A stretch of 64,000 nucleotides of DNA from an uncultured Stenotrophomonas sp. (GCA_913775725.1 CAJYNG010000019.1:1-64000), one strand, 5' to 3'. Counted from the stretch's first letter, positions 21,065 to 31,700 are shown. Numbers and translations: made by a program. The notes: generated by a model not told the origin, from the sequence alone.

Positions 21065-22194
21065 CGGCTGCCCTCCTCACGGCCGCTCGGTCGCCCGGTC
21101 GGGCGGCCCACCGGCCGGCCCGGATCACGGGACTGTTCCACCGCCGTACCCGGCAGCGACGGCATCACCACCTCCGGGTTGGTCACCCCCGGCGGAGCCG
21201 ACGTGCTGGGACGGGTATCGCCGGTCATCGGCACGTAGATCAGCTGGCGGCCATCGCCACCGATCACCTTGCGGTTCTCGCTCAGCACCTGCTGCACGGT
21301 CTCCAGCCACAGGCGCTTGCGGGTCACTTCCGGGGCGTCCTTGTACTGGGCCTGCAACAGGCTGAAGCGCTGCGCGTCACCCTCGGCCTTGGACACCACG
21401 GCCTGCTTGTAGCCTTCGGCGGTGGTACGGGCACGCGAGGCCTGGCCTCGGGCTTCCGGCACGACCTTGGCGGCGTAGGCCTGGGCTTCGTTGATCAGGC
21501 GCTCCTTGACCTGCTGGGCGCCGTTGACCTCGTCGAAGGCCGGCTTCACTTCTTCCGGCGGACGGGCGTCCTGCAGGGTCAGGCCGGTCACGGTCAGGCC
21601 GGTCTTGAACGCCTTCAGCAGCGCCTGCAGGCGCTCCTCGGCGGCCACGGCCAGCGGACCACGGTTGTTCAGCACGGCGTTGAGGTCGGCGCGGCCGACT
21701 TCCTCGCGCACGGCGCTCTGCGCCGACTGTTCCAGCACCTGGTTGGCATCGACCGTGCCGAACAGGTACTGCTGCGGGTCGTCGATGCGGTACTGGACGT
21801 TCAGCGAGACGTTGACGATGTTCTCGTCGCGGGTCAGCACCGGCACCTGGATCGAGAAGGTCTTGATCTCGGTGGCGTTGACCTTGGTGACCGATTCGAT
21901 CGGCCACGGCAGCTTGAAGTTCGGGCCGGGCTGCAGGATGCGCGAGAACTGGCCGAAGCGCAGCACCACGCCACGCTGCTGTTCGCCGATCAGCTGGAAG
22001 CTGGAGAACAGCACCAGCAACACCACGGCTGCCACCACCCAACGCACGATGCCACCGTCGAACAGGTCCTTCAGCGGCCCGGGCAGTCCGCCCCAGCCAC
22101 CACCATTGCCACCGCCGCGCGACCCGAAGGGCCCGCGTCGATTGTCCTCGGGGCCTTGTCCGCCCTTGTTGCCGCCGGGTGTATTCCAGGCCAT
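21061..22194 (-). CDS. hflK: HflK, regulator of FtsH protease
   Basis: A 377-residue SPFH/band-7 protein. A Gly/Asn-rich cytoplasmic start (MAWNTPGGNKGGQGPEDN) is followed by one membrane helix (about 53-73, WVVAAVVLLVLFSSFQLIGEQQRG). The band-7 domain runs from VVLRFGQFSRILQPGPNFKLPWPIESV, with a coiled coil (about 225-290) and a Pro/Ser-rich tail. It partners HflC in the FtsH-regulating complex. It is the first gene of the leftward hflK-hflC-DUF2065 operon. Confidence 0.96.
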   Translation of the reverse strand: MAWNTPGGNKGGQGPEDNRRGPFGSRGGGNGGGWGGLPGPLKDLFDGGIVRWVVAAVVLLVLFSSFQLIGEQQRGVVLRFGQFSRILQPGPNFKLPWPIESVTKVNATEIKTFSIQVPVLTRDENIVNVSLNVQYRIDDPQQYLFGTVDANQVLEQSAQSAVREEVGRADLNAVLNNRGPLAVAAEERLQALLKAFKTGLTVTGLTLQDARPPEEVKPAFDEVNGAQQVKERLINEAQAYAAKVVPEARGQASRARTTAEGYKQAVVSKAEGDAQRFSLLQAQYKDAPEVTRKRLWLETVQQVLSENRKVIGGDGRQLIYVPMTGDTRPSTSAPPGVTNPEVVMPSLPGTAVEQSRDPGRPVGRPTGRPSGREEGSR

Positions 22195-22347
22195 GCACGC
22201 TCCATCAAGATTTGGGCTGCGGCGCGGGCCCTTCCCGCACCGCCAGCCGTGAAACCATCACCGATCATACAAGATGGGGCGGATCGGCAGGATCGAAAGG
22301 GGGGCGACGGGGTAAGGTGGCGTTTTCCTCGAAGTCAGGCAACGCCG

Positions 22348-23343
22348 ATGGCCCCCACCACCCCGTTCACCGCCTTCCGCATCGAAAACGGCGACGCTGG
22401 CTACCGCAGCGGCCTGGCCCAGCTGGGTGTCGACGACCTCAACCCCGGCCAGGTGCTGATCCGCGCCCACTGGTCCTCGGTCAACTACAAGGACGCCCTG
22501 GCTGGCACCGGCAAAGGCAAGATCCTGCGCCGTTTCCCGCTGGTGGGTGGTATCGACGTAGCCGGTACCGTGGTCGCCAGCACCGACCCGGACTGGCGTG
22601 AAGGCGACGCCGTGCTGGCCACCGGCTGCGGCCTGAGCGAGACCCGTGACGGCGGCTACAGCCAGTACGTTCGGCTGGAATCCCGCGCGGTGATCGCCCA
22701 GCCGGCCGGGCTGACCCCGCGCGAAGCGATGGTCCTGGGCACCGCCGGCTTCACCGCGGCGCTGGCCCTGCTGCGCATGCAGGACAACCGGCAGACCCCG
22801 GATCTCGGTCCGCTGGCGGTGACCGGCGCCAGCGGAGGCGTCGGCGCGCTGGCGCTGTCGATCTTCAGCCGTGCCGGCTACGCCGTGCACGCGGTCAGCG
22901 GCAAGCCTGACCAGACCGACTTCCTGCACGCCATCGGCGCCACCGAGGTGCTGCCGCGCGAGGCACTCTCCGAGACCGCCCCGCTGCAGTCGGCCCGCTT
23001 CGGCGGAGGCCTCGACAATGCCGGCGGCGACATGCTGGCCAGCCTGCTGGCGCAGACCGTGCCCTATGGCAGCGTGGTCAGTGCCGGTCTGGCGGCCAGC
23101 CCGACGCTGGACATGACGGTGATGCCGTTCATCCTGCGCGGCGTCTCGCTGCTCGGCGTGTCTTCGGCCAATGCACCGCGCGGGCTGCGCGAAGAAGTGT
23201 GGTCGCGACTGGGCAGCGACTGGAAGCCGCAGCAGCTGGACCGCATCTGCACCGCCGAAGTCGGTCTCGATGGTCTTCGCGCCGTGTTCGAGCGGATGCT
23301 GGCCGGTGGTTCGCTGGGCCGCACCGTGGTGCGGATCGACTGA
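22348..23343 (+). CDS. YhdH/AcuI family NADPH-dependent quinone oxidoreductase (acrylyl-CoA reductase-like)
   Basis: A 331-residue zinc-free MDR protein of the YhdH/YhfP/AcuI group. The N-terminal GroES-like domain includes SSVNYKDALAGTGKGKI and PLVGGIDVAGTVV. The Rossmann domain has VTGASGGVGALALSIFSRAGYAVHAVSGKP. AcuI members reduce acrylyl-CoA to propionyl-CoA; YhdH acts on small alpha,beta-unsaturated carbonyls. The genome also encodes propionate catabolism about 10 kb away, but a functional link is only suggestive. ATG 22348 gives the family-standard start. Confidence 0.88.
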   Translation: MAPTTPFTAFRIENGDAGYRSGLAQLGVDDLNPGQVLIRAHWSSVNYKDALAGTGKGKILRRFPLVGGIDVAGTVVASTDPDWREGDAVLATGCGLSETRDGGYSQYVRLESRAVIAQPAGLTPREAMVLGTAGFTAALALLRMQDNRQTPDLGPLAVTGASGGVGALALSIFSRAGYAVHAVSGKPDQTDFLHAIGATEVLPREALSETAPLQSARFGGGLDNAGGDMLASLLAQTVPYGSVVSAGLAASPTLDMTVMPFILRGVSLLGVSSANAPRGLREEVWSRLGSDWKPQQLDRICTAEVGLDGLRAVFERMLAGGSLGRTVVRID

Positions 23344-23431
23344 ACGTCGCAGGCAGGCGACGGACGGCAGACGCGGCCCTCCCGCCAGTAATGTGCCCGC
23401 ACTACACTGCGGGCATTACATGGGGAACAAC

Positions 23432-23803
23432 ATGGCACGCATTCTGATCGTCGACGACTCACCGTCGCAGCTGTTGGGGATACAGCGCATCGTCGAGAAG
23501 CTCGGGCACCAGATCCTGACCGCCACCGATGGCGCCGCCGGGGTCGAAACCGCCAAGGCCGAGCTGCCCGACCTGGTCCTGATGGACGTGGTGATGCCCA
23601 ACCTCAATGGCTTCCAGGCCACCCGTACCCTCGCCCGCGACGAGGCCACCCGGCACATTCCGGTGATCCTGGTGACCACCAAGGACCAGGACACCGACCG
23701 CATGTGGGGCATGCGTCAGGGCGCCAAGGCGTACATCACCAAGCCGTTCTCGGAAGATGAACTGTCCGAGGTGCTGGAACGGGTGTTCGCCGGGCAGGGC
23801 TGA
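23432..23803 (+). CDS. pilH: Response regulator, PilH-like receiver
   Basis: A 123-residue single-domain CheY-type receiver. Acidic pocket residues are in ILIVDDS, the phosphoacceptor is Asp 52 in LVLMDVVMPNLNG, and the conserved lysine is in ITKPF (about 104). It closely fits PilH of the Pil-Chp system that controls type IV pilus twitching. No pilG, pilI or pilJ neighbour is present, so the name rests on sequence pattern. ATG 23432 follows GGGGA at proper distance; an in-frame ATG at 23420 is less likely. A near-palindromic stem (23388-23419) lies in its leader. Confidence 0.8.
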   Translation: MARILIVDDSPSQLLGIQRIVEKLGHQILTATDGAAGVETAKAELPDLVLMDVVMPNLNGFQATRTLARDEATRHIPVILVTTKDQDTDRMWGMRQGAKAYITKPFSEDELSEVLERVFAGQG

Positions 23804-23815
23804 GCCCGCGCGGGT

Positions 23816-23905
23816 GGGTGCCGACCTTGGTCGGCACGCTCTTGTTTGGTAGGTGCCAACCTTGGTTGGCACACTTCTGTAGAGTCGAGCATGGCTCGAC
23901 TCTAC
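23816..23905. repeat. Cluster of three SMAG-type hairpins
   Basis: In order: a stem TGCCGACC/GGTCGGCA (headless), a GTAG-headed unit GTAGGTGCCAACCTTGGTTG (from 23849), and GTAGAGTCGAGC...GCTCGACTCTAC (23879-23905), which carries GTAG at one end and CTAC at the other. It lies between convergent pilH and cbpA. Two stem subtypes (CCAACCTTGG and TCGAGC) sit side by side. Confidence 0.85.
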
Positions 23906-23916
23906 ATACCAAAGCC

Positions 23917-24807
23917 TCAGATTGACTCGCCGAACGCCTTGGCCAGGTTCCGGTAGGCCTTCTTCTGCGCCTCGTCGGTCGCTGCCGGGGCCACGATCTC
24001 GATTTCAACGATCTGGTCGCCCTCCGGATTGCCCGGAAGACCACGCCCGCGCAGGCGCAGCTTGCGCCCGGCATCGGAATCGGCCGGGATCTTCAGCTCC
24101 ACCGCACCGCCCAGGGTCGGCACGCTGATGCTGGTCCCCAACGCCGCCTGCCACGGCGTCACCGGCAGTGTATAGAGGATGTTGCGGCCGTCGACCTCGA
24201 ACTGCGGGTGGGCGGCGTACTCCACTTCCAGCAGCAGGTTGCCGCCATGGTTGCCCTGCCCGGCCAGGCGGATCACCTGGCCTGGGCGGATGCCCTTGGG
24301 CACGCGCACGTCCAGCTGCTTGCCGTTGACGGTGATGCGCAGGCTGTCGCCGCTGTAGGCCGCTTCCAATGGCACCGACAGCTTGGCGCGGGTATCTCGG
24401 TTGGGCGCATGGCCCTGGCTGCTGAAGCCCGGGCCCGGACCGGCTCCGCCGCCACGCTGGCGCGCGAACAGGCTTTCGAAGAAGTCGCTGAAGCCGCCAT
24501 TGGGGCCACCGCCGCCAAACACTTCCTCGAAGTTGAAGCCACCGGCACCGCCGTAGTTCGGCGGTACGTTGAATTCCTCGCCCGGGCGGTAGCCCTGTGC
24601 GCGCAGCTGGTCGTAGGCCGCGCGCTTTTCGGGGTCGCGCAGCGCCTCGTAGGCCTCGTTGACCGCCTTGAACTTGTCTTCGGCCCCGGCCTCCTTGCTG
24701 ACGTCCGGGTGGTACTTGCGTGCCAGCCGGCGGTAGGCGGTCTTGATCTCCGCCTCGCCCGCGCTCGGTTCCACCCCCAGGGTGGCGTAGTAATCCTTGA
24801 ATTCCAT
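23917..24807 (-). CDS. cbpA: Curved DNA-binding protein CbpA, DnaJ-type co-chaperone
   Basis: A 296-residue class B J-protein. The J domain (1-70) carries HPD at 33-35. A Gly/Phe-rich linker with FNFEEVFGGGGPNGGFSDFFESLFARQRGGG follows, then two beta-sandwich C-terminal domains (PVTPWQAALGTSISVPTLGG, and SDAGRKLRLRGRGLPGNPEGD). There is no zinc finger, as expected for CbpA rather than DnaJ. It should stimulate DnaK ATPase and may bind curved DNA. The cbpM modulator gene is not seen in the window. Confidence 0.93.
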   Translation of the reverse strand: MEFKDYYATLGVEPSAGEAEIKTAYRRLARKYHPDVSKEAGAEDKFKAVNEAYEALRDPEKRAAYDQLRAQGYRPGEEFNVPPNYGGAGGFNFEEVFGGGGPNGGFSDFFESLFARQRGGGAGPGPGFSSQGHAPNRDTRAKLSVPLEAAYSGDSLRITVNGKQLDVRVPKGIRPGQVIRLAGQGNHGGNLLLEVEYAAHPQFEVDGRNILYTLPVTPWQAALGTSISVPTLGGAVELKIPADSDAGRKLRLRGRGLPGNPEGDQIVEIEIVAPAATDEAQKKAYRNLAKAFGESI

Positions 24808-25068
24808 CCAGCTACCTCGATCTGCTTCGGCCGCGCCGGTGGCGCCGCCCCGGGTTCATTCTACGCGCCGGCGATGCTACGCCGCCCCTCGTGCGGCCCC
24901 GGTGAGGCCGACTGATCCTGCGCAATGCGGCTGCCATCCCCATGCCCCACGCTGTGGCCGGAAGCCCCTGCCGCAAAGCCCGAAGATGGGGCCTGCACGC
25001 GGGTTTTCCAATGTCTTGACGCCCCTGTCCCATCCGGCCCACTAGCCTGCCCCAGCAAGGAGTTCCCC

Positions 25069-25551
25069 ATGACCATCCATGTCGGCGACCGCATTCCGGA
25101 AGTGACCCTCAAGCGCATCCGCGAGGGCATCGAAACACTCGATACGCATTCGCTGTTCGACGCGCGCAAGGTGGTGCTGTTCGCCGTGCCCGGTGCGTTC
25201 ACCCCCACCTGTTCGGCCCGTCACCTGCCCGGCTACGTCGAGAAGTTCCAGGATTTCCGCCAGCGCGGCATCGATGTCTATTGCATGGCCGTCAATGATC
25301 CGTTCGTGTTGAAGGCCTGGGCCGCCGACCAGCACGTGCCCGATGGCCTGCTGATGCTGTCCGACGGCAACGCCGAACTGACCCGCGCGCTCGGCCTGGA
25401 GCTCGACGCCAGCGCCTCGGGCATGGGCATCCGCTCGCGCCGCTTCGCGCTGTACGTGGTCGATGGCGTGGTGCGTGCGGCCTGGGTCGAACAGCCGGGC
25501 CAGTTCGAAGTCTCTTCAGCCGAGTACGTGCTGGAGCACCTGCCCACCTGA
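25069..25551 (+). CDS. Peroxiredoxin, Prx5 type
   Basis: A 160-residue thiol peroxidase of the Prx5 class. The peroxidatic Cys 48 is in PGAFTPTCSARHLPG, and the catalytic Arg is in SGMGIRSRRFALYV. It reduces hydrogen peroxide and alkyl hydroperoxides, with a glutaredoxin- or thioredoxin-type partner. A strong Shine-Dalgarno, AAGGAG, lies 8 nt upstream of the ATG. A ferritin-like gene starts 29 nt after the stop, so a joint oxidative-stress and iron operon is plausible. Confidence 0.93.
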   Translation: MTIHVGDRIPEVTLKRIREGIETLDTHSLFDARKVVLFAVPGAFTPTCSARHLPGYVEKFQDFRQRGIDVYCMAVNDPFVLKAWAADQHVPDGLLMLSDGNAELTRALGLELDASASGMGIRSRRFALYVVDGVVRAAWVEQPGQFEVSSAEYVLEHLPT

Positions 25552-25580
25552 TCTTCCACCGCAAGAGGAAACGGCCAGCC

Positions 25581-26156
25581 ATGTCCAGCAAGCCAGCCAA
25601 AGCCACAAAGCCTGCCGCAAAGGTTCCCGGCATCAGTGACCGCAAGACCCTGCGCGAACGCGCCCGGCGCAACATCGAAGACGGGGCGATCACCGACAGC
25701 TACAGCGCCGACCGCAAGGTGGTGGTCAAGCTGCTCAACGATGCACTGGCCACCGAGTACGTGTGCGTGCTGCGCTACTACCGGCACTACTTCATGGCCA
25801 AGGGCATGCTGGCCGACGCGGTCAAGGCCGAGTTCCTGGAACATGCACAGCAGGAACAGGCGCATGCCGGCAAGCTGGCCGAGCGCATCGTCCAGCTCGG
25901 CGGCGAGCCGGATCTCAACCCGGATACGCTGACCGCGCGCTCGCATGCCGAATACAAGGAAGGCAGCGACCTGCGCGACATGGTCCGTGAGAACCTGGTG
26001 GCCGAACGGATTGCCATCGACAGCTACCGCGAGATGATCAACTTCATCGGCGACCGCGATACCACCACCAAGCGCATCCTCGAAGAGATCCTGGCGCAGG
26101 AAGAGGAACACGCCGACGAATTCGCCGACCTGTTGGATGGGTGGATCGGGGAATAG
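25581..26156 (+). CDS. Ferritin-like / bacterioferritin-related protein
   Basis: A 191-residue ferritin-like protein. A Lys/Ala-rich N-terminal tail (1-20) precedes a four-helix bundle: NDALATEYVCVLRYYRHY, FLEHAQQEQAHAGKLAERI, LRDMVRENLVAERIAIDSYREMINF and ILEEILAQEEEHADEFADLL. Glu and His residues spaced as in diiron ferroxidase sites (E...EHxxQ/E...E...EEEH) are present. It may store iron or detoxify Fe(II) and peroxide together with the adjoining peroxiredoxin. GAGGAAAC precedes the ATG. Whether it belongs to bacterioferritin or the Dps-like group is unclear. Confidence 0.85.
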   Translation: MSSKPAKATKPAAKVPGISDRKTLRERARRNIEDGAITDSYSADRKVVVKLLNDALATEYVCVLRYYRHYFMAKGMLADAVKAEFLEHAQQEQAHAGKLAERIVQLGGEPDLNPDTLTARSHAEYKEGSDLRDMVRENLVAERIAIDSYREMINFIGDRDTTTKRILEEILAQEEEHADEFADLLDGWIGE

Positions 26157-26192
26157 CGGTTGCGCCACACGCTCGCCGCCATCTGCGGCGTT

Positions 26193-26266
26193 GTAGAGCC
26201 GAGCCCATGCTCGGCTGACTGCTCCACGCACGTCGCAAGAGCAGCCGAGCATGGGCTCGGCTCTAC
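26193..26266. repeat. SMAG REP inverted dimer
   Basis: The left unit begins GTAGAGCCGAGCCCATGCTC (26193); the right unit ends in the inverse CTAC at 26266. It lies between the ferritin-like gene and convergent pbpC. Confidence 0.9.
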
Positions 26267-26292
26267 AGCAGCGTCGCAAATATACGGAAAGC

Positions 26293-26314
26293 GGCGACCA
26301 AGGTCGGCACCTAC
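26293..26314 (-). repeat. SMAG-type monomer overlapping the pbpC stop
   Basis: On the minus strand it reads GTAGGTGCCGACCTTGGTCG. Its TAG is the pbpC stop codon. Confidence 0.75.
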
Positions 26315-28692
26315 CGCAGGACGTTGAACCTTACCTGCGTCCATGCGCCATCTGCCGCCAGCGCGGTCAGGGTGTGTGCGCCCGGATCGGCGAACTCGCG
26401 CTGCATCAACTGCGCGCCGTGGGTCTGTGCGATCCAGCGTCCATCCAGCAACCAGTCCACCGCCTGCTCGCTGCCCAGCGCGCGCAGCTGCAGGCGCACG
26501 CCATGTTCCGAATTCGGCGCGCGCGCCAGCGTGGCGCCGTCGTTGAGCCCGTCCACATGCAACGCGACACTGGCCTCACGCCCATCGTCGCGGCAGTCCG
26601 GCGACAGCGCTGGCAGCTGCGAGGCTTCGCGCGTGGCCTTGGACAACCACGGCGACAACAGCGCCGGCCAGCGCGCGATCTCACGCGCGACTTCCTCATG
26701 CGGCAAACGGCAATCAGCGGAGACACGCAGGCCGGTCCGCGCGTCGGCCAGGTAACGCTGCCGCCCCGGCTGCCAGCGTCGCGCCTCGCGCTCGGGGAAG
26801 GTCGGCGGCGCCGCGCCGTCCAGCAGATAGGCCGACATCCGCCGCTGGCAAAGTGCCGCAGGTAGTCCCTCGGCACGTTCGCCGGTCGGCCAGCAGATGT
26901 CTTCCTGGCTGACACTGGCCGGCATTGGCGCAGCAGCGGAATCGCCACGCTGGCGCGGCAGGCTGTCCACCACTTCGAACATCAGCGGCAGTGCGGTGAC
27001 CGCACCATACTGGCCCGGTAACGGCGTGCCGTCTGGCCGCCCCACCCACACGCCCACGGTGTAGTGGCGGGTACTGCCGATGGCCCACGCATCGCGATAC
27101 CCGTAACTGGTGCCGGTCTTCCACGCCACGCGCGGGCGGCCACCGACATCGAACGTACCGACGCTGTACCCCGGCCGTGGATTCGATTCCAGCATCTCGC
27201 GCACGATCCAGCTGGCGCCCGGTGAGGCCAGACGCCGCTCGATCATCGGCTCGTCGTCGGTGTAACGCACGCGGCCGGCGATGCCGTTGCGGTTGAGCGC
27301 AGCGAACGCGCCGACCAGGTCTTCCAACCGCGCGCCGGTGCCGCCCAGGATCAGCGACAGGTTGGGCGAGCTGCCCGGTGGGAAGCGCAGCTGGATGCCG
27401 GAGTGCGACAGGCGAGCAGCGAAGCGCGCCGCGCCCACCCGCTGCAGCAGGTCCACCGAGGGCACGTTGAGCGACAGCCGCAATGCGCTGGAGGCACCAA
27501 TCGGCCCATTGAAGGCCATGTCGAAGTTGCCGGGGCGGTAGCTGCCGAAACTCTGCGGCGCATCGACCAGCAGGCTTTCCGAATGGATCAGGCCATCGTC
27601 CAGCGCCATCGCATACAGGAACGGCTTGAGCGTGGAGCCCGGCGACCGCCAGGCCTGCACCATGTCCACGTGGCCAAGGCGCTGGCGGTCGCCGAACGCC
27701 AGCGTGCCGACATAGGCGCGTGCCTGCAGGGTCTGGTTGTCGACCACCAGCAGCGCCGCCGAGGTGCGCTCGGGCAGCGTCGAGAAATAGCTGGCCACGC
27801 GTTCTTCCAGCGTGCGCTGCAGGCCGATGTCGATGCTGCTCTGGATGCGTGCCTGGCCCGGATGCGCCGAGTGCAGGCGCTGCGCCAGCAGTGCCGCGTG
27901 CAGCGGCGGCCGCAGCGAGCGCGCCACCACGTTCTCGATGCGCGCATCCTCCACTTCCTCCGGTGTCCACGCACCCAGTTCGGCCATGCGTGACAGCACC
28001 TTGTCGCGCGCCTTCTGCGCCGCTTCCGGATGGCGGTCCGGGCGCAGCCGGCTCGGCGCCTGCGGCAGCACCGCCAGCAACGCGGCCTCGGCATGCGACA
28101 GCTGCGCCGCCGGCTTGCCCAGGTAGGCCCAGCTGGCCGCTTCCACGCCCTCGATGGTGCCACCGTAAGGCGCACGCTCCAGATACAGGGCCAGAATCTG
28201 CTGCTTGCTCAGATGCACTTCCAGCTGCACCGCGCGCAGCATCTGCTTGAGCTTTCCCCAGGGCGTACGCGTATGCGGATCAAGGATGCGTGCGACCTGC
28301 ATGGTCAGGGTCGAGCCACCGGAAACGATGCGACCGCCGCGCAGCAGCTGGCCGCTGGCACGCAGGATCGCCAGCGGGTTGATGCCCGGATGACGCCAGA
28401 ACCAGCGGTCTTCGTAGGTCAGCAACGCCTGCAGGTACAGTGGCGAGACGCTGTCGATCGAAGCCGGATAGCGCCACACGCCCTCGGCATCGGCGAACGC
28501 ACGCAGCGGCGTACCGTCGGCAGCCACCACCAGGGTGCTGGTATCGCGCTGCTTCGGCAGCGGTGGCGGGAAGGCGAAATCCAGCACCAGCAGCAGCGCC
28601 AGCGTGGCGGCCGTGCCCCAGCGCAGCCATGGCCACAGCGGCCGCAGCCGGCGGCGCAGGGCCGCCAGCCGGGTCTTCATTGCGTCTTTCAT
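26311..28692 (-). CDS. pbpC: Penicillin-binding protein 1C
   Basis: A 793-residue class A PBP. The TM anchor is at about 22-42. The glycosyltransferase domain has EDRWFWRHPG (Glu 94) and GGSTLTMQVAR. The transpeptidase has S353-TLK, SLN at 407-409 and KTG at 525-527. A C-terminal BiPBP_C beta domain follows. It is often paired with alpha-2-macroglobulin, as here: that gene's stop is 49 nt upstream on the same strand. The pair is thought to couple wall repair to trapping of invading proteases. The TAG stop comes from a SMAG repeat. ATG 28692 is used; ATG 28680 is an alternative four codons in. Confidence 0.95.
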   Translation of the reverse strand: MKDAMKTRLAALRRRLRPLWPWLRWGTAATLALLLVLDFAFPPPLPKQRDTSTLVVAADGTPLRAFADAEGVWRYPASIDSVSPLYLQALLTYEDRWFWRHPGINPLAILRASGQLLRGGRIVSGGSTLTMQVARILDPHTRTPWGKLKQMLRAVQLEVHLSKQQILALYLERAPYGGTIEGVEAASWAYLGKPAAQLSHAEAALLAVLPQAPSRLRPDRHPEAAQKARDKVLSRMAELGAWTPEEVEDARIENVVARSLRPPLHAALLAQRLHSAHPGQARIQSSIDIGLQRTLEERVASYFSTLPERTSAALLVVDNQTLQARAYVGTLAFGDRQRLGHVDMVQAWRSPGSTLKPFLYAMALDDGLIHSESLLVDAPQSFGSYRPGNFDMAFNGPIGASSALRLSLNVPSVDLLQRVGAARFAARLSHSGIQLRFPPGSSPNLSLILGGTGARLEDLVGAFAALNRNGIAGRVRYTDDEPMIERRLASPGASWIVREMLESNPRPGYSVGTFDVGGRPRVAWKTGTSYGYRDAWAIGSTRHYTVGVWVGRPDGTPLPGQYGAVTALPLMFEVVDSLPRQRGDSAAAPMPASVSQEDICWPTGERAEGLPAALCQRRMSAYLLDGAAPPTFPEREARRWQPGRQRYLADARTGLRVSADCRLPHEEVAREIARWPALLSPWLSKATREASQLPALSPDCRDDGREASVALHVDGLNDGATLARAPNSEHGVRLQLRALGSEQAVDWLLDGRWIAQTHGAQLMQREFADPGAHTLTALAADGAWTQVRFNVLR

Positions 28693-28741
28693 TGCAGGTT
28701 GCCAGCAGGACGGGCCGCGCCGTCGCGGTCCGTCCGCGCGG

Positions 28742-31700
28742 TCACGGCTGTACCACCGTGATCGTGGTCGGGTTGCTGCGGCCGACGCCGCGCAGCTGCG
28801 GCCGGTACATGTCCTCCACCAGCGGCGGCGGCACCGAGTAGGTTCCCGGGGTCACCGCGCGTACCAGGTAGAACACGTTGGCCTTGCTGCCACGCGAGAG
28901 CTTCAGCGCAGCCACATAACGGTCGTCGCGGAACTCCTCGTGCTTGGTATCGGCGGCTTCACCGCGGTCGCTGATGGTGATGCCATCGACCACCACGTCG
29001 GCCCACTGCTTGGCATCGCCCAGGTTGAAGTTCTCGATCTCCAGGCCCGCCGGCAGCAGATCGGTCAACAGTGCATCGGGCATGGTGGTGTCGGCGGTGA
29101 CGGTGACGCGCACGATCAGTGCTTCGCCTTCCTTCAGCGGGCGCGGCGACCATGGCTTGCCATCTGTACCGTAGTAGCTGCGCTCAACGCCCAGCACGCT
29201 GTTGTCCGGCGCCGGTGCGCTGCGCGGAATGCCGGCCACGTCGATGCTGGCGAACATCGGCGGCTGCCCCTGCGGGGTGAAGCGCACGCCGCTGGCCAGC
29301 TCACTGGCGCTGAAGTTGCGGCCGAACAGCTTGCGTTCGCCGATGGCTTCGGTGTTGCCACCAATCACCAGTTCACCGGCCACCAGCGCCTTCTGATTGG
29401 CGGCGAGCGCCTTGCCAAGGCGGGCAATCGCCACCTGTTCCTGCGTGCTCAGCCACATCCAGCCGGCGTTGCGGCGCGCATCCAGGCCACGGCCCAGATC
29501 CACCGCACGCGCATCCCAGGCCGGCTTGGCCAGCTTGTTTTCGTGGGTCAGCGCAATCATCAGCGCGTCATCGCGGATGGCGCTGCCGTAGTCGCCGAAG
29601 TACGACGGGCGTTCGCTGCTGGACTTGGCGAAGGCCGCAGCCAGTGCCGCCTGGCCACGCTTGGCATCACCCTGCAGCGACAGCGCCACGCCCAGATGGA
29701 CCAGCGACAGGCCGCCGACCGCCTTGCTGCGCTCGTTGTCGTACAGCGTGCGCAGGGTACCCAGCGGCGCACGGTTGACCCGGGCCAGCACGTAGCCCGA
29801 ATACGCCTGGTTGGCGAACTTCAGCTTCTCGCGGTCGTCCTGGCCGTAGAACTGGTTGCCGCCGGACAGAAGATCCTCGCTGAGCCGGTTCAGCGCCTTC
29901 TGCAGCACGTTGTCGGGCACCGCGAAGCCGGCGTCCTTGGCATCGAGCAGGAACTCGGTGATGTACGGGGTCAGCCACGGGTTCACGTAGCCGTCGTCAC
30001 CCCACATCGAGAAGTTGCCGTTGGCCACCTGCATCGACGCCAGGCGACCGAACGCACCTTCCATGCGTTCGCGACGGGTCTTGGCATCCAGGCCGTCGGC
30101 ACCGAGCATCGACGACGTCGCCTGATCCAGGATCAGCGCGGCGTAGCCCTTGCTGGTGGTCTGCTCGGCACAGCCGTACGGATAGTTCAGCGCGCCCTGC
30201 AGCGCACTGGCGAACGGGATCGGCGGCAGCGGACTGACCAGCAGGCGGGCATTCACCGACTCGGACATCAGGCCCTCGGTCAGGCTGTTGTCGAGGCTGA
30301 CCGCGGCCAGCGGATCAAGCGTGCGCACCTGCGAACGCAGCACCTGCGGCCACGCCGCACGCACTGGCAGGTCGTAGCGGCGGTCGGCCCTGAATCCATT
30401 GCCGTCCACCCGCACCCGCACCTTGGCCACGCTGTGGCCTTCGCGCGCCGACAAGGGGAAGCTCAGCGTGGTCTTGGCATCGGCATTCAACTGCACGCTG
30501 CGGCTGCCCTCGCCCAGGTTCAACGGGCCTTCGCTTTCCACCTTCACGTTGAACTGGCCCGGCTTACCGGTGAAGTTCTGCACGTCCAGGGTCACGGTGC
30601 TGCGGTCGCCCGGGGCCAGCACGCGTGGCATGCTGGCTTCGGCCAGGATCGGCGCGCGCACAATGGTTTCCATGTCGCGCTTGCCGTACTGGTCATCGCT
30701 GTAGACCAGCGCCGACACGCGCAGGGTGCCATTGAAGTCCGGCACCTTCAGGCGGATGCGGGCGATGCCCTTGGCATCAAGCTGCACCGGGCCGGAGAAC
30801 AGGTCCACGGTCTGCACGCGCGCAGTCGGGCGCTTGGCCTGCGGCAACGCCTGCAGCGCCATGTCGCCACCGAACTTCAGCTTGCCGGCACCGCCGTCAA
30901 AGCTCTCGATCACCCGGCTGTAGATGTCATAGGCATCGATGCCGAGGCGACGCTGGGCGAAGAAGTGCGCACCGGCGTCGGGCACGGGGAAGCGGGTGAT
31001 GTTGAGGATGCCCACGTCCACCGCCGAGACGGTGACGTGCGCCACCTTGCCGGCCAACTGCGGTGCGCTGACCGTCACCGGCAGGTCCTGTTCCGGTCGC
31101 ATCTGCTTGGGCGCTGCCAGGCCGACGGCCACGGTGCGGCCCTTGCGGTCCATCGGCACATGCACCACGCCCACCGCACGGGCCGGAGTGATCTTGCTCG
31201 GCGCACTGCCGCCACGGAACACCAGCGCGGTGATGTACACATCGTGGCGCTCCCAGTCGGCGGTGACCGGAATCTTGAAGGTCGAACCCGGCTTGGCCTC
31301 GATGTCCTGCACGTACAGCATGCGGTCGGTCTCGACCATCAGGATGCCCTTGCCGGCGTGCGGCGGGGTCACCGTCACCTCCAGGGTGTCACCGGCCTTG
31401 TAGCCGGTCTTGTCCAGGCCCAGCTTGACCTTGTCCGGGCGCGCGTCCAGGCCGCGGTTGTCATCGCCCCAGCTCCAGCCGGCGCGGAACGGGTAGCGGC
31501 TGGTCAGGCCGGTGGACGGATCGAACACGTCCACCCGGTACTCACCCCACTCCACCGGGAAATCGAAGGCGACCGCACTGCTGCCGGCATCGACCGTGCG
31601 GGTTTCCTTGTTCTCGAAGCGGCGGGTGTAGTCGTAGTCCCAACGGTTGTCGTTGAAGGTCCAGTGGTAGTCGCGCAGTTCGCGCACCAGGGTGATCTTC